DNA from: Clostridiales bacterium UBA6388
GTDB lineage: Bacteria; Bacillota; Clostridia; Oscillospirales; Oscillospiraceae
Assembly (NCBI GenBank): GCA_002437575.1
Contig: DJQK01000146.1
Coordinates: forward strand, 1,222-17,745
DNA: 16,524 nucleotides
Direction: 5' to 3'
The position numbers and the translations under genes were made by a program. Below the pieces are notes generated by a model that saw only the letters and a program-made list of their open reading frames with translations, did no database searches and was not told the DNA's origin. Positions 1-7,705 of this stretch are shown piece after piece (position 1 is the stretch's first letter; every line of letters begins with the position of its first letter).

Positions 1-66
1 AACTATCACGCGCTGGCCGTCATCGAAAAGGCCGACGAAAACGGCATCATTTTCAGAGAAGACTGA
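1..66 (+). CDS. 3' end of an unidentified rightward gene (partial)
   Basis: An open frame enters from the left edge and ends at a TGA at 64-66, giving 21 visible residues that end in EKADENGIIFRED. A strong terminator follows 14 bases later, as expected for the end of a real gene, and the reading converges on the leftward divIVA gene. The visible peptide is too short to assign to a family, so no function is proposed. Confidence 0.6.
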   Translation, partial: NYHALAVIEKADENGIIFRED

Positions 67-80
67 GTTTTGTCTGTATA

Positions 81-113
81 CCGCCGCATCTTCCCGGGTG
101 CGGCGGTTTTTTT
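81..113 (+). terminator. Rho-independent terminator of the partial gene
   Basis: CCGCCGCA (81-88) pairs perfectly with TGCGGCGG (99-106) across a 10-base loop and is followed directly by seven T residues (107-113). It lies just after the stop codon at 64-66. Confidence 0.9.
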
Positions 114-166
114 CAAAAATTTCCGTCTTTTTTGTTGGAAGTCCAACAGATTTGGCGCATGGACTC

Positions 167-175
167 TGCTATACT
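167..175 (+). promoter_or_regulatory. Possible extended -10 promoter upstream of repeat copy A
   Basis: TG-C-TATACT fits an extended -10 element and lies 15 bases before the left arm of copy A. No good -35 hexamer sits 16-18 bases upstream. A 7-bp inverted repeat (TGTTGGA 133-139 / TCCAACA 142-148) just upstream could be an operator or a chance palindrome. Transcription from here would read through the palindromic element rather than a protein gene. Confidence 0.3.
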
Positions 176-190
176 GACGCCAGAACAAGG

Positions 191-349
191 GCAGCACCGC
201 GCAATTCGGCAAGCGGATTCGGCGAGAGATTTTTCGTCAAGTCAAGGTTCGGAACGCGCAGGAATACTGTATGTATTTCAAACTTTCCAAGCCGAAGAAT
301 TGGCGGAAAATATCCGCCGAAGTGCGAAGACGCAATTGTGCGGTATTGC
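191..349 (+). repeat. Palindromic interspersed element, copy A
   Basis: A 159-bp element whose ends are imperfect inverted repeats: the 16-base left arm (191-206) pairs with 334-349 with one mismatch and two G-U pairs. The core (221-316) begins with the block GGCGAGAGATTTTTCGTCAA, which is also present in copies B and C. The core tip folds as GAATAC (262-267) / GTATT (273-277) around a 5-base loop. The element fills the space between the terminator at 81-113 and the 3' end of divIVA. It contains no credible gene; reading frames through it give the same GERFFVK peptide seen in the other copies. No target-site duplication is obvious. Confidence 0.85.
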
Positions 350-397
350 CTTATATTTTTCACTGTCCTCTTGATGGGATGCGGTTCACAGTCAGAA

Positions 398-1189
398 TCA
401 TCCGTTTGTGGGGTCGTAGTTTTTGCCGAACTGCAGGTCGGTAAACTTGATGGTCGCGCTGTCCATGTGCAGGGGCCTTGTGTTCTGCTTCTGGCCGTTT
501 GCGGCGGCAGGCGGCGTCTGCGGCTTGGGGTCTGCGCCGACGAGCTTTTCCATGTTCTCGGAAATGGCCTCGGCGATGGCCTCCGCGCTCTCTGACGGTG
601 CGGTCACGACCGGCGCGGCCGGTGCGGGCGCGATGGGCTGGACGGGCGCGGCGGGCTGCGCGGGCTGGTCTGTCTGCCAGTCGTAGGGCTTTTCGCGCAC
701 AGGCTTCTGGCGCACGACCTGCGGCGCCGAAAGCGTCAGATCCTTTGATTTGAGCTTTTCCAGCAGCTCCAGATGGCCTTTGATGTCCTGCTCTAAAACG
801 TCAATGAAATTGAGCGCCGTTTTCTTCGCGTCGTCGAGCCGGGCCTGCTCTTCGGCAAGCTCTTTTTTGAGATCGTCGCTCTGCGTGCGAAGCGTCGTCT
901 CTGCGCCCGCGACGATCGTTGCGCTGCGCGACTGGGCCTCGGCGATCATGCGGTCGCACTGGGCCTGTGCCTGGGCCATCTGCTGCTTCATGGCAGCCTC
1001 CTGCCCGCGGTATTCCTCAAGCTTTTCGACCAGGACCTTCATCTTGGACTTGAGCACGGAATTTTCCTTGTAGAGCATGATATAGTCTTCGGTGAGCGGT
1101 TCGAGAAAATCGTCCACCTGCTGCATATCATAGCCGCCGAAGACGGCCTTGGAGAAGGTTTGCTCCTGAATTTCCTGTGGTGTAAACAT
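398..1189 (-). CDS. divIVA: DivIVA-family cell-division/polar coiled-coil protein
   Basis: The 263-residue product has the DivIVA N-terminal module (residues 1-40: MFTPQEIQEQTFSKAVFGGY followed by DMQQVDDFLE), the membrane-curvature-sensing segment of the family. A long coiled coil follows to about residue 155. Then comes a Pro/Ala-rich linker (about 165-215) and a short charged tail ending GKNYDPTNG. DivIVA proteins mark the septum and poles and recruit division or wall-synthesis proteins. The start is set by AAAGGAG seven bases upstream of the ATG. It is the last gene of the leftward run, 26 bp after sepF, the usual partner in Gram-positive division clusters. The Pro-rich tail makes it longer than the Bacillus protein. 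Confidence 0.93.
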   Translation of the reverse strand: MFTPQEIQEQTFSKAVFGGYDMQQVDDFLEPLTEDYIMLYKENSVLKSKMKVLVEKLEEYRGQEAAMKQQMAQAQAQCDRMIAEAQSRSATIVAGAETTLRTQSDDLKKELAEEQARLDDAKKTALNFIDVLEQDIKGHLELLEKLKSKDLTLSAPQVVRQKPVREKPYDWQTDQPAQPAAPVQPIAPAPAAPVVTAPSESAEAIAEAISENMEKLVGADPKPQTPPAAANGQKQNTRPLHMDSATIKFTDLQFGKNYDPTNG

Positions 1190-1215
1190 ACACGTTCTCC
1201 TTTCCGGCCGGGCGG

Positions 1216-1740
1216 TTACAGATACAGGCCGTTGTTTTCAAGCTCGTCGATCAGATCGCCGACGATGTCTACGTTGTAGGGCGTGATGATGTAGGTGCTG
1301 ATGGCGATCTTCTTGATCTTGCCGTCGAGCGCGTAGGCGCAGCCGGACAGGAAGTCGACAAGGCGTCTTGCAACATCCTTATTCGTGGCCTCGAGATTGA
1401 GGACCACCGCGTGCTTGCTGCGCAGATGCTCGGCAATATCGGAGACGTTGTCGAACCGGTCGGGCTTGACCAGAACCACCTGCATCTGCGCGGTGGTGTG
1501 GATGTTCACGACCTTGTTGCTGCCCGGTGTGCGGCGCGTCGATGCGCCGGAGCCGAGAGAGCTGCTGCCGGTATCGTCTGCGTCGTCGTCCAGATCGAAG
1601 CTCGGTGCGCGGCTGGGCGCGGGTGCGGAAGAAGAACGCGAGGCGCGTGTGGGCCTTACGTCGTCGTCAAATTCGTCGAAATCGTCCTCGTCCTCGGTGT
1701 AGGGCTTGGCCAGTTTCTTCAGTTCATCCATGAATCCCAT
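1216..1740 (-). CDS. sepF: Cell division protein SepF
   Basis: The 174-residue product starts with the amphipathic membrane-binding helix MGFMDELKKL. An acidic, Ser-rich disordered linker spans about 15-75. The SepF globular domain follows at 76-174, with the family signature VDFLSGCAYALDGKIKKI at 128-145 and the ITPYNVDI motif at 152-159. SepF polymerises at the membrane and tethers FtsZ, supporting septum formation. GGAGG lies 11 bases upstream of the ATG; a second Met at residue 4 is a possible alternative start. It sits between yggS and divIVA, the common Firmicute order. Confidence 0.95.
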   Translation of the reverse strand: MGFMDELKKLAKPYTEDEDDFDEFDDDVRPTRASRSSSAPAPSRAPSFDLDDDADDTGSSSLGSGASTRRTPGSNKVVNIHTTAQMQVVLVKPDRFDNVSDIAEHLRSKHAVVLNLEATNKDVARRLVDFLSGCAYALDGKIKKIAISTYIITPYNVDIVGDLIDELENNGLYL

Positions 1741-1779
1741 AACTTTGATATCCTCCAGTGATCTCTGTGTCAGAGCTTT

Positions 1780-2478
1780 TTATTTGTCGTAATGTCTTGC
1801 GCCAAAGATGGCGGTGCCGACACGCACGAGCGTCGCGCCCTCTGCGATGGCGTCGGGGTAATCGCCGCTCATGCCCATAGACAGGCAGTCCATGGACACA
1901 TTATCGTATTTTTTCGCACTTATGTCAACAAAAAGATTCCGCATTTGCGCAAAATATCTGCGATTATCCCCCGGTTTTTCGCTCACGGGAGGAATTGCCA
2001 TCAGTCCGCGCAGGCGAACATGGGGAAATTCACCCATTTTTGCCGCCATCTGGGAGGCATCTTCCGGCGTGAAGCCGGATTTGCTTTCCTCCGCGCCGAT
2101 GTTCACCTCGAACAAAATGTCCTGCGTGACGTTCAATTTTGCCGCCTGCTTTTCGATGCACTCGAGTAATTCCAGCCGGTCGACCGACTCAATGAGATCG
2201 ACTACGCCCACGAGGTACTTGACCTTGTTCGTCTGCAAATGGCCGATGAAGTGAAGGGGCCTTCCTTCATACGCGCCCTGGGGCCGCTTTTCCTGAATTT
2301 CCTGCACGCGGTTCTCGCCGCAGCAGTCGACGCCCGCAGCGATCGCCTCCCGGACAGCGGCCGCATCGTTCATCTTCGTCGCCGCGCACAGGAGGATATC
2401 CTTCGGGTCACGGCCCGCCGCCAGCGCGGCTTTTTTCATCTCTTCGCGGATCTTCGCGACATTTTCTGCAATGCTCAT
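1780..2478 (-). CDS. yggS: YggS-family PLP homeostasis protein (PLPBP)
   Basis: The 232-residue product is full length for the YggS/YlmE/PLPBP family, a single-domain alanine-racemase-like TIM barrel that binds pyridoxal phosphate and buffers its pool without a known catalytic turnover. The PLP lysine is Lys35 in CAATKMND. The other family motifs are GENRVQEIQEK, HFIGHLQTNK and LSMGMSGDYPDAI. Its ATG overlaps the stop of the upstream HlyD-like gene (ATGA), so translation is probably coupled, with a weak GGAAAGG 10 bases upstream. In many Firmicutes this gene sits directly before sepF, as here. Confidence 0.95.
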   Translation of the reverse strand: MSIAENVAKIREEMKKAALAAGRDPKDILLCAATKMNDAAAVREAIAAGVDCCGENRVQEIQEKRPQGAYEGRPLHFIGHLQTNKVKYLVGVVDLIESVDRLELLECIEKQAAKLNVTQDILFEVNIGAEESKSGFTPEDASQMAAKMGEFPHVRLRGLMAIPPVSEKPGDNRRYFAQMRNLFVDISAKKYDNVSMDCLSMGMSGDYPDAIAEGATLVRVGTAIFGARHYDK

Positions 2479-3689
2479 TTGCTAACAACCTTTCCGTCAT
2501 ATAGATTCTTTGCGTGGATGATGACCTCGTCGCCGGGCCAGAGGTTGGCCGTGGAGGTCTTATCGAGCTCTACGACATAGCTCTCGCCGTTGTCGTGGAG
2601 AATGGTGATCGGTTTCCAGCGGGCCGCCGCGCCCTCGAGGACATAAACGCCGGTTTTTCCCGCCTCATCGACACGAACCGCGTCCTTGGGCACACGAAGG
2701 CCCTGATAGGAATTGAAAACGACGTCCGCCGACTGCTGGCGAAGCAGCGTCACGTTCTGCATATACTGCGAGCAGGACAAAACGAGAAGCTTATAGCCCG
2801 CCTCGTTCTGCCCCACGCGCTCGACGCGCATTTCGATCTGGTCGTAAACGTCCCGCGCGAAAAGAAGCTGCACGGTGCTTCCTTCCTTCACGTCCTTGAC
2901 CTCGCTCGCCGGAAGCGCGGTGACATAGTACCAGGTGCTGCCGCGGATGATCTTGCCGATGGCGTTTTCCGGAACGGCGGCCGGCTCGATGGCGTTATAG
3001 TCCTGCACGGTGAGCGTCTCGAGCGCGTCCGGGGTCAGGACGGTCTCATAGCCGTCGGCCACGCCGGAGTACGTTCCGGCAAAGCCCGCGGTGATGGCCC
3101 GCGTGTCAGAGGCCGCCTGGCCTTGCAGCCGCGTGAGCTCTGCCTGCACGGTTTCCAATTGCGCGGCGATGGTCTCGCTGTCTCCGGCCCCGGCCAGACG
3201 GCGAAGGACCAGCCCCTTGAGCTCGGGCGATACGTCCTGCGCGGAGTTCATGTCGCGCCGCGCGGTGAATTTCGCAAGGGAGAGAAGGTTTTCGGCGATC
3301 TCGTCGTCGAGCGCGGCCTGATCGGCAAGACTCGACTGCGCGCTGTAGGCGTATTGCAGCTGCGTCAGCTGCTCCTGCAGCGACTGGATGCGGCTCTGGC
3401 GCTGCTGGGCGCCGTCGGAGAGGTAGCCTGTCGCGACGGCGTCGTTTGCGCCCACGTGCGCCCCTTCGGCGCAGGTGATGACGGTGATATCATAGCTGGA
3501 GGTGAGAATTTCCTCGTCGCGCACGACAAAGCCCGTCGTATAGCAGCCCGCGCCCGCCTCGTATTCAATGACCGTGGCCGTGGTCAGAGGCTCGGTCAGG
3601 GACGATACGACGCTGTAGGCGATATAGGCCGCGATGGCAAGGATAAAGATCCAGAGGATCACGGTGGTGTAATGCTTGCCCTGTTTCAT
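2475..3689 (-). CDS. HlyD-like membrane-anchored adaptor protein
   Basis: The 404-residue product has a short basic N terminus and one transmembrane helix at about 9-30, so most of it is extracytoplasmic. A lipoyl/barrel-sandwich-like part follows (residues about 38-95), then a coiled-coil hairpin (about 95-195) and C-terminal beta domains with a second barrel half (about 240-400). This is the plan of HlyD/MFP adaptors. AAGGAG lies 5 bases before the ATG. No ABC or RND pump lies nearby. Instead the gene is translationally coupled to yggS in the yggS-sepF-divIVA cluster, which suggests an envelope or division role (inference). Family assignment is by architecture, not close similarity. Confidence 0.75.
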   Translation of the reverse strand: MKQGKHYTTVILWIFILAIAAYIAYSVVSSLTEPLTTATVIEYEAGAGCYTTGFVVRDEEILTSSYDITVITCAEGAHVGANDAVATGYLSDGAQQRQSRIQSLQEQLTQLQYAYSAQSSLADQAALDDEIAENLLSLAKFTARRDMNSAQDVSPELKGLVLRRLAGAGDSETIAAQLETVQAELTRLQGQAASDTRAITAGFAGTYSGVADGYETVLTPDALETLTVQDYNAIEPAAVPENAIGKIIRGSTWYYVTALPASEVKDVKEGSTVQLLFARDVYDQIEMRVERVGQNEAGYKLLVLSCSQYMQNVTLLRQQSADVVFNSYQGLRVPKDAVRVDEAGKTGVYVLEGAAARWKPITILHDNGESYVVELDKTSTANLWPGDEVIIHAKNLYDGKVVSK

Positions 3690-3730
3690 GAAGGCTCCTT
3701 CCCACCAGAAAGGCGCGGGGCAGCGATCGC

Positions 3731-3958
3731 CTACGGCTCTTCCTGGCTGAAACGCAGCGGGACCGACGGCGTGATGGTCGAGACCGCGTGCTTGTAGATC
3801 ATCTGCTGCCTGCCCTCGGACAGCAGCACGACGACGAATGCGTCAAAGCCCGTGATGACGCCGCGCATCTGAAAGCCGTTGACCAGAAAGACGGTCAGCG
3901 GTGTGCGCTCCTTGCGGGCCTGATTGAGAAATTGATCCTGATAAGTTTCGGTACGCAT
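3731..3958 (-). CDS. hfq: RNA chaperone Hfq
   Basis: The 75-residue product matches Hfq length and motifs: Sm1 with QDQFLNQARKERTPLTVFLV near the N terminus, VNGFQMRGVITGFD, and the Sm2 YKHAVST motif that forms the RNA-binding rim. Hfq forms a hexameric ring that binds sRNAs and A-rich mRNA sites. The C-terminal tail is short, as in Gram-positives. AAGGAG lies 9 bases before the ATG. It follows miaA by 49 bp, the classic mutL-miaA-hfq order. The gap holds an extended -10-like TGGTACGAT on the minus strand (3993-4001), so a private promoter is possible but has no clear -35. Confidence 0.97.
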   Translation of the reverse strand: MRTETYQDQFLNQARKERTPLTVFLVNGFQMRGVITGFDAFVVVLLSEGRQQMIYKHAVSTITPSVPLRFSQEEP

Positions 3959-4007
3959 AGGTAAGACTCCTTTTTCTATTTGAGATACCCCTATCGTACC
4001 ATTTTTC

Positions 4008-4940
4008 TTACGCGAAAAAAGGAATATACGCGCGAGCAGCCTGAAATACAGCCTTGTGATCCGGCTCGCGCGGCTGCAGGATCCAGTGAATGGCTTCGTT
4101 CCGGCGCAGCCACGTGAGCTGCCGCTTGGCGTAATTGCGCGAACGCTGCTGCACCAGAGCCGTCGCTGCGGCCAAATCCCCGCCGCCGGTCAGAGCCTCG
4201 ACGTATTCCTTATAGCCGATGGCCTGCATCGAAGTCGCCGTGGGCCGAACGCCGGAGGACAAAAGCGCGCGAATTTCGTCTAAAAGCCCGGCCTCCAGCA
4301 TTTTTTCGACGCGAAGGTCGATGCGGTCATATAAGTCCTGCCGGTTTTCAAAGCTGAGCCCCAACCACACGGCCTCGTGCTTTGGCGCAAGCAGCTTCGT
4401 TTTCCGGTTGTGCTCGGATATGGTCTGGCCGGTTTCGAGGAAGACCTCCAGCGCCCTTATAATGCGCCGCTTGTCCGACGGATGGAGCTTCGCGCCCGCT
4501 TCCGGGTCGATGGATTTCAAGCGTTCGAGAAGCGGCTCGATGCCGCGCTGCTCTGCCTCCTGCTCCAACGCTTCGCGCACGCCGGTCGACGGACAGGGCG
4601 CAAAGCTGCGCCCGAGAAGAAGGCTGTCCGCATAAAGCCCCGTGCCGCCGCACACGATGCACGTTTTGCCGCGCGACAAAATATCCTGCAAAACAGGCTC
4701 TGCCAGCTCGACGTATTTTCCGACGGAAAAATCCTCCGCCGGGTCGATCACGCCGATCATATGGTGCGGCACGCCCTGCATTTCGTCAATCGTCGGCGCG
4801 GCGGTTCCGATGGCCATCCCCTTGTAGATCTGCATGGAGTCGCAGGACAAAACCTCGCCGTCATATTTTTTGGCCAGCTCGACGGCAAGCCGTGTTTTTC
4901 CCGAAGCCGTCGGCCCCGCGACGCAGATGATCTTCTCCAA
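4008..4940 (-). CDS. miaA: tRNA dimethylallyltransferase MiaA
   Basis: The 310-residue product transfers the dimethylallyl group from DMAPP to A37 of UNN-decoding tRNAs. Visible motifs are the P-loop GPTASGKT (9-16), the substrate loop SCDSMQIYKGMAIGTA (32-47), the VPHHMIGVIDP segment, the IVCGGTGLY motif and the C-terminal RNYAKRQLTWLRR helix. The start codon is TTG at 4940, supported by AAAGGAGG nine bases upstream and by the conserved N-terminal strand beginning immediately. It lies 29 bp after mutL and 49 bp before hfq. Confidence 0.96.
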   Translation of the reverse strand: MEKIICVAGPTASGKTRLAVELAKKYDGEVLSCDSMQIYKGMAIGTAAPTIDEMQGVPHHMIGVIDPAEDFSVGKYVELAEPVLQDILSRGKTCIVCGGTGLYADSLLLGRSFAPCPSTGVREALEQEAEQRGIEPLLERLKSIDPEAGAKLHPSDKRRIIRALEVFLETGQTISEHNRKTKLLAPKHEAVWLGLSFENRQDLYDRIDLRVEKMLEAGLLDEIRALLSSGVRPTATSMQAIGYKEYVEALTGGGDLAAATALVQQRSRNYAKRQLTWLRRNEAIHWILQPREPDHKAVFQAARAYIPFFA

Positions 4941-4969
4941 GCCTGCCGCCTCCTTTCCAAAATCAAATG

Positions 4970-6967
4970 TCAGGTGCGCTTGAACTGCTTTTCAAGCTCC
5001 TTTTTTGTCAGCTCGATGCACACGGGCCGCCCGTGCGGGCAGTATTTGATATCGTCGCGCGAGAGAACTTCGCGCACCAGGGCCTCGCGCTCTGTGGGCT
5101 CGGTGTGCCAGCCCGCCTTGATCGCCGCCTTACAGGCCATCGTGTGCAGTAAATTGTCGCGAAGGTCACCTTGCGACGGCCGTTTTCCTGTCAGCAGGTC
5201 TTCGGCGAACGATTCCAGCGCCGCGCACGCGTCTTCGGGCGAAAGCTCGGACGGAATTTGCCGCAGAACGAGCTGTAAATCGGAAAATTCCGAGACCTCG
5301 AAGCCAAGGCTCTCCAGAAGCGCCGCGTTTTCGAGCACCGCTTCGGCCTCCGGCTTTGTCAGGTGCAGAGCAAGCGGCTCCAATAAAAGCTGCGGCATGA
5401 CAGGGTGATCCTCGGCCTTCAGCTTTTCAAACAGCACCCGCTCGTGTGCGGCGTGCTTGTCGATGAGAAGAAGGCTGTCTGCCTGCTCAACTAAGATGTA
5501 CGTGTCCATCGTCTCGCCGATGACGCGGAAGGAGGCCTCGGGAATGGAAAGCGCCTGCTGCGCCGGTTCGGGGGCGGGAATGGGCGATGCCTTTTCTTCC
5601 GGCGGCGTTTCGACTGCCGCGGGGCGCGGCTTGTCCGGAAGCGGCGGCGTCATGGGAGCGTGCTCGTCCGGCTTCGGTTCGGAAGGAAGCGGCGGCATGG
5701 GCGAAGCGGGCTTCTGCTCCGGCTTTTTCGGCGAGCGGGCCGGGATCTGCATGGGCGAGGCCAGAGATGCCGACAGGAAAGACGGCTCGTCGACAAAAAC
5801 GGAAACGGGCTTGGACGCCGGACGCGCAGAGGATGCAAACGGATTTTCCTCTGCGGCGCTTGCCGTGCGGCGAAATTCCGCAGGGGTCTGCGTTTGGAAG
5901 AAGCCGGTCCTGGGCGCGGCACTTACCGTCTGCATGGAAGCGGCCTGCTTTGTGCTCGGCAGCTTCACCGAGGGCCTTCCCGGCGTTTTGTTGAGCGCTG
6001 AGAGCACCGCATAGTGTACCGCGTCGAACGCGCCGCGCTCGGATAAGAACTTGACCTCCGTCTTGGCCGGGTGGACGTTGACATCGACGGCCTGCACCGG
6101 AAGGTCGATCTCCAGCACGCAGGCCGGAAACCTGCCGACCATGAGCTGGTTTTTATACGCTTCTTCGAGCGCCGCGGAGAGCATCCGGGACTTTATGAAG
6201 CGGGAATTGACGAAAAAGTACTGATACGAGCGGTTGCCGCGCGTGCACGTGGGCTTTGTCACGTAGCCGCGCACCGAAAACTGCTCCCACGAGCCCTTGA
6301 CCTCGACCATGCCGTTTGCGATCTCGCGGCCGAAGACGGTGTAAATTGCGCTCATGCGGTCGCCGGAGCCGGCGGTGGAGAGCTGCTCTTGTCCGTCCTT
6401 CAGAAAACGGAAGGCAATTTCGGGGTGCGCCAGGGCCTGCTGCTGCACGGCAAGAAAGACGGCGGAGGCCTCGGCCTGATCGGACTTCATGAACTTCATC
6501 CGCGCGGGCGTGTTATAAAACAGGTCGCGCACCAGAATTGTCGTGCCCTCCGGGCAGCCTGCGGGGTCCTCCTGCGTGATCTGTCCTGCGTCCAGGTGCA
6601 GGCTCACGCCGGGGGTATCGGCGGCTTTGGTCAGAAGATCGATGCGGCTGACGGCGGAAATGGCGGCAAGCGCTTCTCCGCGGAAGCCGAGCGTCGAAAT
6701 GGCGGCCAAGTCATCCTTGGTTCGAATTTTACTCGTTGCGTGGCGCAAAAACGCGACTCTTGCGTCCTCGAGCGCCATGCCGCAGCCGTTGTCGGAAATG
6801 CGGATGAGGGTCATGCCGCCGTTTTGAATTTCAATGGTAATGCGCGTCGCGCCCGCGTCGATGGCGTTTTCCGTCAATTCCTTTACGACGGAAGCCGGAC
6901 GCTCGACCACCTCGCCCGCGGCGATCAGGTCTGCCACGTGGGAGCTGAGCTGCTGGATTTTCGGCAT
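4970..6967 (-). CDS. mutL: DNA mismatch repair protein MutL (endonuclease type)
   Basis: The 665-residue product has the GHKL ATPase motifs: ELTENAIDAGA (catalytic Glu30, Mg-ligand Asn34), DNGCGM (59-64), ATSKI (77-81) and STLGFRGEAL (91-100). A Pro-rich linker (about 345-470) joins the C-terminal dimerisation/nuclease domain. The metal-dependent nicking motif reads DKHAAHERVLFE (503-514), with Lys where the consensus has Gln. The partner motifs ACKAAIKAG (611-619) and CPHGRP (643-648) are present, so strand-nicking ability is expected. The chosen ATG has AAGGAGG 5 bases upstream. A GTG 21 bases earlier overlaps the previous stop but has no better site. mutS is not in the window. Confidence 0.96.
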   Translation of the reverse strand: MPKIQQLSSHVADLIAAGEVVERPASVVKELTENAIDAGATRITIEIQNGGMTLIRISDNGCGMALEDARVAFLRHATSKIRTKDDLAAISTLGFRGEALAAISAVSRIDLLTKAADTPGVSLHLDAGQITQEDPAGCPEGTTILVRDLFYNTPARMKFMKSDQAEASAVFLAVQQQALAHPEIAFRFLKDGQEQLSTAGSGDRMSAIYTVFGREIANGMVEVKGSWEQFSVRGYVTKPTCTRGNRSYQYFFVNSRFIKSRMLSAALEEAYKNQLMVGRFPACVLEIDLPVQAVDVNVHPAKTEVKFLSERGAFDAVHYAVLSALNKTPGRPSVKLPSTKQAASMQTVSAAPRTGFFQTQTPAEFRRTASAAEENPFASSARPASKPVSVFVDEPSFLSASLASPMQIPARSPKKPEQKPASPMPPLPSEPKPDEHAPMTPPLPDKPRPAAVETPPEEKASPIPAPEPAQQALSIPEASFRVIGETMDTYILVEQADSLLLIDKHAAHERVLFEKLKAEDHPVMPQLLLEPLALHLTKPEAEAVLENAALLESLGFEVSEFSDLQLVLRQIPSELSPEDACAALESFAEDLLTGKRPSQGDLRDNLLHTMACKAAIKAGWHTEPTEREALVREVLSRDDIKYCPHGRPVCIELTKKELEKQFKRT

Positions 6968-6984
6968 GGAAACCTCCTTGTTGA

Positions 6985-7683
6985 TCACAGGTGCAGAAGA
7001 CCGAAGGACATGGCGTTGATGAGCGCGTGGAGCGTGATGGGGGCCCAGATGGTGCCGCCCTTTTCATAGACCCACGCCAGCGCGGCCGACGCCGGAAGAT
7101 ACGGAAGGCAGCTGAGCAGGATCGATACGAACGGATGCAGCCCAAAATACTGCCAGTTGTGCATGAGCGTAAACAAAAGCGCCGAGACGATGTAGGCCAG
7201 CACTCTTGACGCGGGCCGGATGGTCCCGAAGACCACGCCGCGCACGAGCGTTTCTTCCACGATGGGCGCAAAGATCACGCTGGCGGCCAGCATCACATAG
7301 CGGTTGGTGGAAATGAGCTCGGTCACGGTCTCATTATTGTAAATGACGAAATCGCCCGCGAGCCTGCTCTCAAGCAGCTGAATGACCCACGTGCCCGCGT
7401 AATAGAGCACGAAGCCCAGGATCAGCGCCTGCACGAAGTTCCAGAACCCGGAGCCAAAGAACCGCTGCAAAAGAAAATTCCGGAACACGAGCAGCACAAA
7501 AAGAAGATTCACGGAAAAGTAGATAACGTTCACCGTGAGGGCCGAGAGCGTAACGTGCAGCGCCGCCGCGGCATACTGGATCATCGCACTCAGCAGCACC
7601 AGATAAAACGGCAGGTAGCACCATCCGGCGATGGCTTCGGCCCGCGAGAGATTTCTTCCGAGCGAGTAATAGGATCTTGCCAA
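6985..7683 (-). CDS. CPBP-family intramembrane glutamic endopeptidase
   Basis: The 232-residue polytopic membrane protein carries the three CPBP (Abi/CAAX protease-like) motifs: EETLVRG (Glu143-Glu144, Arg148), FTLMH (Phe171 to His175) and HALIN (His219 to Asn223). All proposed active-site residues are intact. It shows about six to eight hydrophobic helices. The start is TTG at 7683, chosen because GAAAGGAG lies nine bases upstream and no ATG is placed as well. It is the first gene of the leftward run, 17 bp before mutL. The natural substrate cannot be read from the sequence. Its 5' leader carries repeat copy B. Confidence 0.87.
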   Translation of the reverse strand: MARSYYSLGRNLSRAEAIAGWCYLPFYLVLLSAMIQYAAAALHVTLSALTVNVIYFSVNLLFVLLVFRNFLLQRFFGSGFWNFVQALILGFVLYYAGTWVIQLLESRLAGDFVIYNNETVTELISTNRYVMLAASVIFAPIVEETLVRGVVFGTIRPASRVLAYIVSALLFTLMHNWQYFGLHPFVSILLSCLPYLPASAALAWVYEKGGTIWAPITLHALINAMSFGLLHL

Positions 7684-7705
7684 GCGACTCGGCTCCTTTC
7701 GTAAA

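Noticed and set aside
1741..1779. CTCTG-ACA-CAGAG hairpin between yggS and sepF as a terminator.
   Set aside because: The stem is only five base pairs and no T tract follows in the minus direction.
3723..3730. GCGATCGC palindrome (HIP1-like).
   Set aside because: It occurs once, at the hfq stop region, and is expected by chance in GC-rich DNA.
2514..3797. A 427-residue open frame on the plus strand opposite the HlyD-like gene.
   Set aside because: It is antisense to a well-supported gene with proper start and ribosome binding site. It has no recognisable domain and is typical of GC-rich shadow frames.
4377..7069. Long plus-strand frames opposite miaA and mutL (343 and 332 residues).
   Set aside because: They lie opposite genes with clear catalytic motifs and lack initiation signals; composition is Arg/Gly/Ser-rich as expected for antisense frames.
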